Assembly (NCBI GenBank): GCA_903910585.1
Contig: CAIWAH010000183.1
Span: 23,446 to 87,445, forward strand
Reading direction: 5' to 3'
DNA length: 64,000 nucleotides
DNA from: an uncultured Verrucomicrobiota bacterium
Lineage (GTDB): Bacteria; Verrucomicrobiota; Verrucomicrobiia; Limisphaerales; UBA9464
Part shown: positions 59,999-64,000 of the stretch, in pieces
Layout: each line of letters opens with the position of its first letter
How positions within the stretch are numbered: the first letter of the stretch is position 1
Notes under the pieces: generated by a model
The model's input: only the letters and a program-made list of their open reading frames with translations
Told to the model about the DNA's origin: nothing
The model's database searches: none
Program-made: the position numbers and the translations under genes

Positions 59999-61714
59999 TC
60001 AGTGGTCGGTGACCGTGGCGCGGATGACTTCCTCGGCGGTGGTCAACCCGGCGAGGACCTTTCTGGTTCCGTCCTCGCGCAGCGTCCGCATTCCCATCTC
60101 GCGGGCCTTGTTGCGCAGGACGTTGGCCGGAACCTTTTCAAAAATCAGGCGCCGGGCTTCGTCGTTGATGTTGAAAATCTCGAAGATGCCGAACCGACCG
60201 CGGTGGCCGGTGCGATTGCAATCCGGACACCCGCGGCCCTTCTTCGGCGTGGCCTGGGCCAGCATCTCCGGAGAAATGCCCAAGGCATGGCATTCGGAAT
60301 CCGACGGCGCGCTGGGTCCGATGCACTGCTTGCAGATCTTCCGCACGAGACGTTGGGCCATCAGGCATCTGGCGGAAGACGCTACCAAGAAGGGCTTTAC
60401 ACCGATGTCGATCAAGCGGGTCACCGCGCTTGGAGCATCGTTGGTGTGCAGCGTGGAGAACACTAGGTGACCGGTCAGCGAGGCGTTGATCGCAATCGAG
60501 GCCGTTTCCAAGTCACGAATTTCACCCAGCATAACCACGTTGGGCGCCTGACGCAGCATGGAGCGAAGGGCCGCCGCGAAGGTGAAACCGATGTGCTCGT
60601 GGACCTGAACCTGGTTGATGCCGGCCAGCATGTATTCCACCGGGTCCTCGACCGTGATGATCTTGCGGTCAGGCCGGTTGATGTAATTGAGACAGGAATA
60701 CAGCGTCGTCGTTTTGCCGGAACCGGTCGGACCGGTGACCAGCAGGATGCCGTCGGGCAGGGCCACCATCCGCTCGAAATTGGCCTGGTCGTCGGCGAAG
60801 AACCCAAGTTCGGCCAGACCCAGCTTCAGGCCGGACTTGTCGAGAATACGCATGACGATCGATTCGCCATGCTGGGTGGGCAGACAGTTGACGCGGAGGT
60901 CGATGAACTTGCCGCCCACGTTGCACTGGATACGGCCGTCCTGCGGAATGCGCTTTTCCGCAATCGACATGCCGGCCTGAATCTTGAGGCGGGCCACGAT
61001 GGGCGCCTGCAACCGTTTTGGCAGGTCGGGCTGTTCCACGCAGACACCATCAATGCGGAACCGCAGCCGGAAGCGCTTGGCCAAAGGCTCCAGATGAAGG
61101 TCGGACGCCCGCTTTTTGAATGCGTCAACGATCAGCTGGTTGACCAACTTGATGATCGGGGCGTCGGCATCCACCTCTTCCTCGTCCGCACCGACATCGC
61201 CCTTCATCGCGGACACCTCCACCTCGCCCTCGGTGATGTCCTGAATCATCTTCGCGATGCCGCCATCGTCCTTGGAGGATCCGCCGTAGTAGCGGCCAAT
61301 CGCCGACTCGATGTCGGACGCGCTGGTCACCCGGAGCTCGATCTCCTTGTTCAGCGCGTGCCGGAGTCCGTCCACCGAATCAATGTCCGAAGGATCGGCC
61401 AAAGCGACGACGACCGCGCCCGACTCGCTCTGGGCCACCGGCACGGCGTTGAAGCGTTTCGCCACGTGCCGCGGGACGAGGCCGATGACGTCATCTCCGA
61501 GTCGAAGATCGGCCAAATTGACGGCTTCCACCCCGAAATAGGTGGCCTTGGCCATCGTGACCATCATCGGTTCGAGCGAACCGCCCTTCACGATGGTGTC
61601 GAGCACTCCTTCACCGCTGGCTTCGGCTTCCGCCCGGCCGGCTTCCACCTGCTCGTGGGTCAACAGACCCATGTCGAGCATGGTATCAATCAGGTAGTCG
61701 TCTTTTGCTGCCAC
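59999..61714 (-). CDS. PilB/GspE assembly ATPase (second copy, 571 residues)
   Basis: A second extension-type ATPase. From GTG 61714 the protein starts VAAKDDYLIDTMLDMGLLTHEQV, the usual MshEN start; the frame is open to 61840 but the extra residues look non-coding. It has Walker [15 protein letters not shown] (about residue 326), Asp box VEDPVEYMLAGINQVQV, Walker B VVMLGEIRDLETA, His box [12 protein letters not shown] and the zinc tetracysteine CKQC and CPDC (GCPDCNRTGHRGRFG). It is only distantly alike the 565-residue copy, so the two probably drive different filaments or steps. Which one serves the pseudopilin cassette is unknown. Confidence 0.93.
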   Translation of the reverse strand: MAAKDDYLIDTMLDMGLLTHEQVEAGRAEAEASGEGVLDTIVKGGSLEPMMVTMAKATYFGVEAVNLADLRLGDDVIGLVPRHVAKRFNAVPVAQSESGAVVVALADPSDIDSVDGLRHALNKEIELRVTSASDIESAIGRYYGGSSKDDGGIAKMIQDITEGEVEVSAMKGDVGADEEEVDADAPIIKLVNQLIVDAFKKRASDLHLEPLAKRFRLRFRIDGVCVEQPDLPKRLQAPIVARLKIQAGMSIAEKRIPQDGRIQCNVGGKFIDLRVNCLPTQHGESIVMRILDKSGLKLGLAELGFFADDQANFERMVALPDGILLVTGPTGSGKTTTLYSCLNYINRPDRKIITVEDPVEYMLAGINQVQVHEHIGFTFAAALRSMLRQAPNVVMLGEIRDLETASIAINASLTGHLVFSTLHTNDAPSAVTRLIDIGVKPFLVASSARCLMAQRLVRKICKQCIGPSAPSDSECHALGISPEMLAQATPKKGRGCPDCNRTGHRGRFGIFEIFNINDEARRLIFEKVPANVLRNKAREMGMRTLREDGTRKVLAGLTTAEEVIRATVTDH

Positions 61715-61870
61715 AGGTCGATCCAATCCACCGTCCTTGCGGTGCCAAGCATGGGCGCCGGGGAACGAGTGCGGGTGAGTTAATGAACGCGAACAACGAA
61801 AGTCAAACGCTGAGCCCGAATCCGGTCTGTTTTCAGCCACTTACGGGAGACGGCCAAACATTTACACCCG

Positions 61871-62107
61871 TCAACACGAACTCGCAAGCGCCGCCGGCCA
61901 TACATTTTTCAGGTGGTCAGCGAAGATTGGAACCCCGCAGGCGCCGGGCATATCCCGGCTTTGGAGCAAAGCAGCCATCGTCGAGCCGAGCGACAGCGAG
62001 AATGCGCCGAGGCGCATCCAGCCGGTTGGGAAGTCAGCCCGAGAAAGTTTGGCCACCCAGCCCGTGACCATCCGGACCGATGGGCGCAGGAACGGTTTCA
62101 GCGCCAA
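61871..62107 (-). CDS. Doubtful small hypothetical protein downstream of sufT
   Basis: A 78-residue frame starting 12 bp after the sufT stop on the same strand. It has a modestly hydrophobic middle (RLGAFSLSLGSTMAALL) and no recognised family. Spacing favours a real downstream gene, but composition and lack of homology recall leave it uncertain. The 405-bp stretch 61715-62119 otherwise shows no gene; a promoter for the pilus cluster probably lies there but was not recognised. Confidence 0.25.
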   Translation of the reverse strand: MALKPFLRPSVRMVTGWVAKLSRADFPTGWMRLGAFSLSLGSTMAALLQSRDMPGACGVPIFADHLKNVWPAALASSC

Positions 62108-62119
62108 GGTAACCCGCCA

Positions 62120-62665
62120 CTACTCAATGCCGAGGAGGCGGCGACCTTCCGCGGTGATCATGCTTTGGTGCCACGGCGGATCCCAGACGATCTCCACACT
62201 CGCATCCTCCACTCCCGGCAGCATGAGGAGTTTTTGCTGCGCATCACCGGCGATGGTCGCGCCCATGCCACATCCGGGAGCGGTGAGGGTCATTTTGACG
62301 AACACCTTCTTGTTTCCGCTCGCCAATCCCTCAATGCCCATGTCGTAAACCAGCCCAAGGTCCACGATGTTCACCGGAATTTCCGGATCGTAGCAGGTCT
62401 TCAGCGTCTCCCAGACCATGCCCTCGGTGACCGTCTCGCCCGAACCGCCTGCGGTGGCCGCCGGTTGCTCGACGTTCATGCCGAGTGCATCGGCGTCCTT
62501 GCCCGAAATGCGAAACAATCCGCCGGAGGCGTGGACGGTATAGGTCCCCCCCAACGTCTGGGTGACGTCCACCTCGGTTCCCGCCGGCAAGGTAACCGGG
62601 TGGCCGGCCGGAATCTGGACGGCCGGGCAATCGCGACTCAACGTGACGGTCGAAAGCGTGGTCAT
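62120..62665 (-). CDS. sufT: SufT-like Fe-S cluster assembly factor (DUF59/MIP18 domain)
   Basis: A 181-residue protein from the ATG at 62665. The N-terminal part (SRDCPAVQIPAGHPVTLPAGTEVDVTQTLGGTYTVHASGGLFRI) is the short beta domain specific to SufT. The C-terminal DUF59/MIP18 domain has VWETLKTCYDPEIPVNIVDLGLVYDMGI, VKMTLTAPGCGMGATIAGDAQQKL with the reactive Cys, and VEIVWDPPWHQSMITAEGRRLLG. SufT is needed for Fe-S protein maturation under high demand. The frame continues to 62752 but the homologous part begins at 62665. It is divergent from grpE. Confidence 0.93.
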   Translation of the reverse strand: MTTLSTVTLSRDCPAVQIPAGHPVTLPAGTEVDVTQTLGGTYTVHASGGLFRISGKDADALGMNVEQPAATAGGSGETVTEGMVWETLKTCYDPEIPVNIVDLGLVYDMGIEGLASGNKKVFVKMTLTAPGCGMGATIAGDAQQKLLMLPGVEDASVEIVWDPPWHQSMITAEGRRLLGIE

Positions 62666-62754
62666 GACGGCCGACCGTAGCGCCTCGGCGCCGACCGCCA
62701 AGTGAATGCTCCAAAAAGTATGAACGCGCCACGCGACCCGCGCGGACAGCACTA

Positions 62755-62783
62755 TTGCCGGGGCCGGTGTCGCCTTCTAGCCT
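62755..62783 (+). promoter_or_regulatory. Possible housekeeping promoter of grpE-dnaJ
   Basis: TTGCCG (62755-62760), 17-bp spacer, TAGCCT (62778-62783), 30 bp before the grpE ATG. The box sequence CTAGCCTGCCG resembles that upstream of the DUF5069 gene. No CIRCE inverted repeat (TTAGCACTC-N9-GAGTGCTAA) is present. Confidence 0.3.
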
Positions 62784-62813
62784 GCCGCGCATTTTTGTCG
62801 CACACGTCGTCCA

Positions 62814-63362
62814 ATGAACGAAACGAAAGATACGCAGGTGCCGGCGCCGGACCAGGCCGCCGCGCCGCTGACAGCCGAACAGATTGAGGCCCTCCGCACC
62901 CAGGCCGCCCAAGCCGCCGATAACTACGACCGACTTCTCCGCCTCACCGCGGACTTCGACAATTTCAAGAAACGCGCGGCCCGGGAGCGGGACGAGACCC
63001 GGCGGGCCGCCATTGAGGGAGTGCTGACGAAGTTCCTGCCCGTCTTGGACAATTTCGACATGGCGCTCGCAGCCACCGGCCAGGCCAACGCCTCCGTGGA
63101 AACGCTCAAGGTCGGAATCACCATGATTCACAGCCAGTTGCGTCAGGTTTTCGGCGACAGCGGCGTGGAAACCATCGACGCCGTCGGGCAGCCGTTTGAC
63201 CCTGCCGTCCACGAAGCTGTTTCCCAACAGGAAACTTCGGAAGTCCCAGACGGCCAAGTAGTTCAGCAACTGCGAAAGGGGTATCGCCTCAAGGAAAAGC
63301 TCCTGCGCCCGGCCACGGTGGTGGTTGCCAAGAACGCTGCAACCCAACCGGTTCAATCCTGA
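62814..63362 (+). CDS. grpE: GrpE nucleotide-exchange factor
   Basis: Nucleotide-exchange factor for DnaK. The 182-residue protein has a long N-terminal helix (AEQIEALRTQAAQAADNYDRLLRLTADFDNFKKRAARERDETRRAA) and the C-terminal beta wing (VETIDAVGQPFDPAVHEAVSQQETSEVPDGQVVQQLRKGYRLKEKLLRPATVVVAK), which includes the conserved FDPxxHEAV and GYxLxxKLLRPAxVxV motifs. It is 3 bp before dnaJ, so grpE-dnaJ is an operon; dnaK is not in the window. Confidence 0.97.
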   Translation: MNETKDTQVPAPDQAAAPLTAEQIEALRTQAAQAADNYDRLLRLTADFDNFKKRAARERDETRRAAIEGVLTKFLPVLDNFDMALAATGQANASVETLKVGITMIHSQLRQVFGDSGVETIDAVGQPFDPAVHEAVSQQETSEVPDGQVVQQLRKGYRLKEKLLRPATVVVAKNAATQPVQS

Positions 63363-63365
63363 CCC

Positions 63366-64000
63366 ATGGCCGCCTCCAAACGCGACTACTACGAGGTTCT
63401 CGGGGTGGAAAAGACCATTTCCGCCGAAGACCTCAAAAAGGCCTATCGCAAGCTGGCCATCAAGTATCACCCGGACAAGAACCCCGGGGACAAGGCCGCC
63501 GAAGAGAAATTCAAGGAACTGGGCGAAGCCTACGAAGCCTTGAGCGACCCGCAGAAGCGCGCCGCCTACGACCAGTATGGCCACGCGGCGTTTGACCCGC
63601 GCGCCCGGGCGTCCGGCGCCGGTCGGGGTGGGTTCCACGACCCCAACGACATCTTCCGCCAGGCCTTCGGCGGAGGCGACCTTGGCTCCATCTTCGAGCA
63701 GTTCTTCGGAATGGGCGGCGAAGACCGCGATCCCACGGGACCGGCGCGGGGATCGGACCTGCGCTACGACATGGAGATCAGCCTCGAGGAGGCGGTCGCC
63801 GGCGTGGAAAAGGAGATCACCGTCAACAAGCCCGCCGCCTGCGACCAGTGCGACGGCTCAGGTGCCGAGCGGGGCAGCAAGCGCATCCGCTGCATCCAGT
63901 GCGCCGGCCGCGGGCGAGTGGTGGTTTCGCGCGGCATTTTCAGCATTCAGCAGGCCTGTCCCCGCTGCGAAGGCGCCGGTGAAGTCCTGGAACGCCCCTG
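63366..64000 (+). CDS. dnaJ: DnaJ co-chaperone (cut by the window end)
   Basis: J-domain co-chaperone that stimulates DnaK ATPase. The J domain (residues about 5-72) starts [12 protein letters not shown] and has the HPD triad at 35-37. A Gly/Phe-rich linker follows ([28 protein letters not shown]). The zinc-finger region shows three of the four CxxCxGxG motifs before the window ends ([24 protein letters not shown]). About 211 codons are visible. The type I architecture makes it the general DnaJ, not a specialised J protein. Confidence 0.97.
   Translation, partial: MAASKRDYYEVLGVEKTISAEDLKKAYRKLAIKYHPDKNPGDKAAEEKFKELGEAYEALSDPQKRAAYDQYGHAAFDPRARASGAGRGGFHDPNDIFRQAFGGGDLGSIFEQFFGMGGEDRDPTGPARGSDLRYDMEISLEEAVAGVEKEITVNKPAACDQCDGSGAERGSKRIRCIQCAGRGRVVVSRGIFSIQQACPRCEGAGEVLERP

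Noticed and set aside
61741..61800. A sigma-54-like TGGCAC upstream of the pilus ATPase gene (minus strand)
   Set aside because: The -12 half (TTGC at the correct spacing) is missing, so a single TGGCAC is not enough.
62701..62813. A CIRCE/HrcA operator in front of grpE-dnaJ
   Set aside because: No TTAGCACTC-N9-GAGTGCTAA-like inverted repeat is present in the 148-bp gap; only a short AGCACT occurs by chance.

Overview
The window is GC-rich chromosomal DNA that most resembles a free-living Verrucomicrobiota bacterium, probably of the Pedosphaera/Limisphaerales kind. This rests on gene content: a complete Verru_Chthon-type pseudopilin cassette, a DUF1501/DUF1800 pair, a GSII-type (eukaryote-like) glutamine synthetase, a DUF5069 protein, a DUF455-ATP-grasp fusion and very long secreted proteins with many NG/TN-rich beta domains. 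The species assignment is inference.

Layout. 1-6.8 kb: end of a glycosyltransferase/STAS pair, an Lrp/AsnC regulator divergent from a lysine 2,3-aminomutase, CTP synthase, an exported glucoamylase-like glycoside hydrolase, a small cytochrome c and a DUF5069 protein. 7.0-7.3 kb: a non-coding MITE-like element with 23-bp inverted ends and a 9-bp duplicated target. 8.1-14.3 kb: a tight four-gene operon (TPR-AAA ATPase, two paralogous TPR membrane proteins, DUF455-ATP-grasp). 14.5-19.1 kb: a nitrogen locus (glnB-amtB and glnA, each with a sigma-54-like -24/-12 element) enclosing a PP2C phosphatase and a degenerate kinase. 19.1-23.4 kb: DUF1501/DUF1800. 23.6-25.2 kb: pyrR-pyrB behind a recognisable PyrR attenuator. 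Then chrA, kdsD and a transglutaminase/transglutaminase/circularly permuted ATP-grasp-alpha-E operon.

A tRNA-Thr(TGT) gene at 32.46 kb is followed by a 4.5-kb island that ends in a second, partial copy of the tRNA 3' end at 37.0 kb. The island holds a truncated integrase-like start, a possible phage terminase remnant, a fragment of an SRAP gene, a lower-GC two-domain formylglycine-generating-enzyme-like secreted protein, an intact SRAP protein and a HigBA toxin-antitoxin pair.

37-55 kb: nadD, a PfkB sugar kinase, then (read on the minus strand) two GspG-like pseudopilins, the four Verru_Chthon proteins D-B-C-A and a 2518-residue subtilisin-family surface protein, all closely spaced. A BrnT/BrnA-like toxin-antitoxin pair separates this from the type IV pilus/type II secretion motor genes at 55.7-61.7 kb (two PilB/GspE ATPases, PilT, a PilC/GspF platform protein). 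The arrangement suggests a dedicated pseudopilus exporting or displaying the giant protease; this is the best candidate for an undescribed system here. The window ends with SufT, GrpE and the start of DnaJ.
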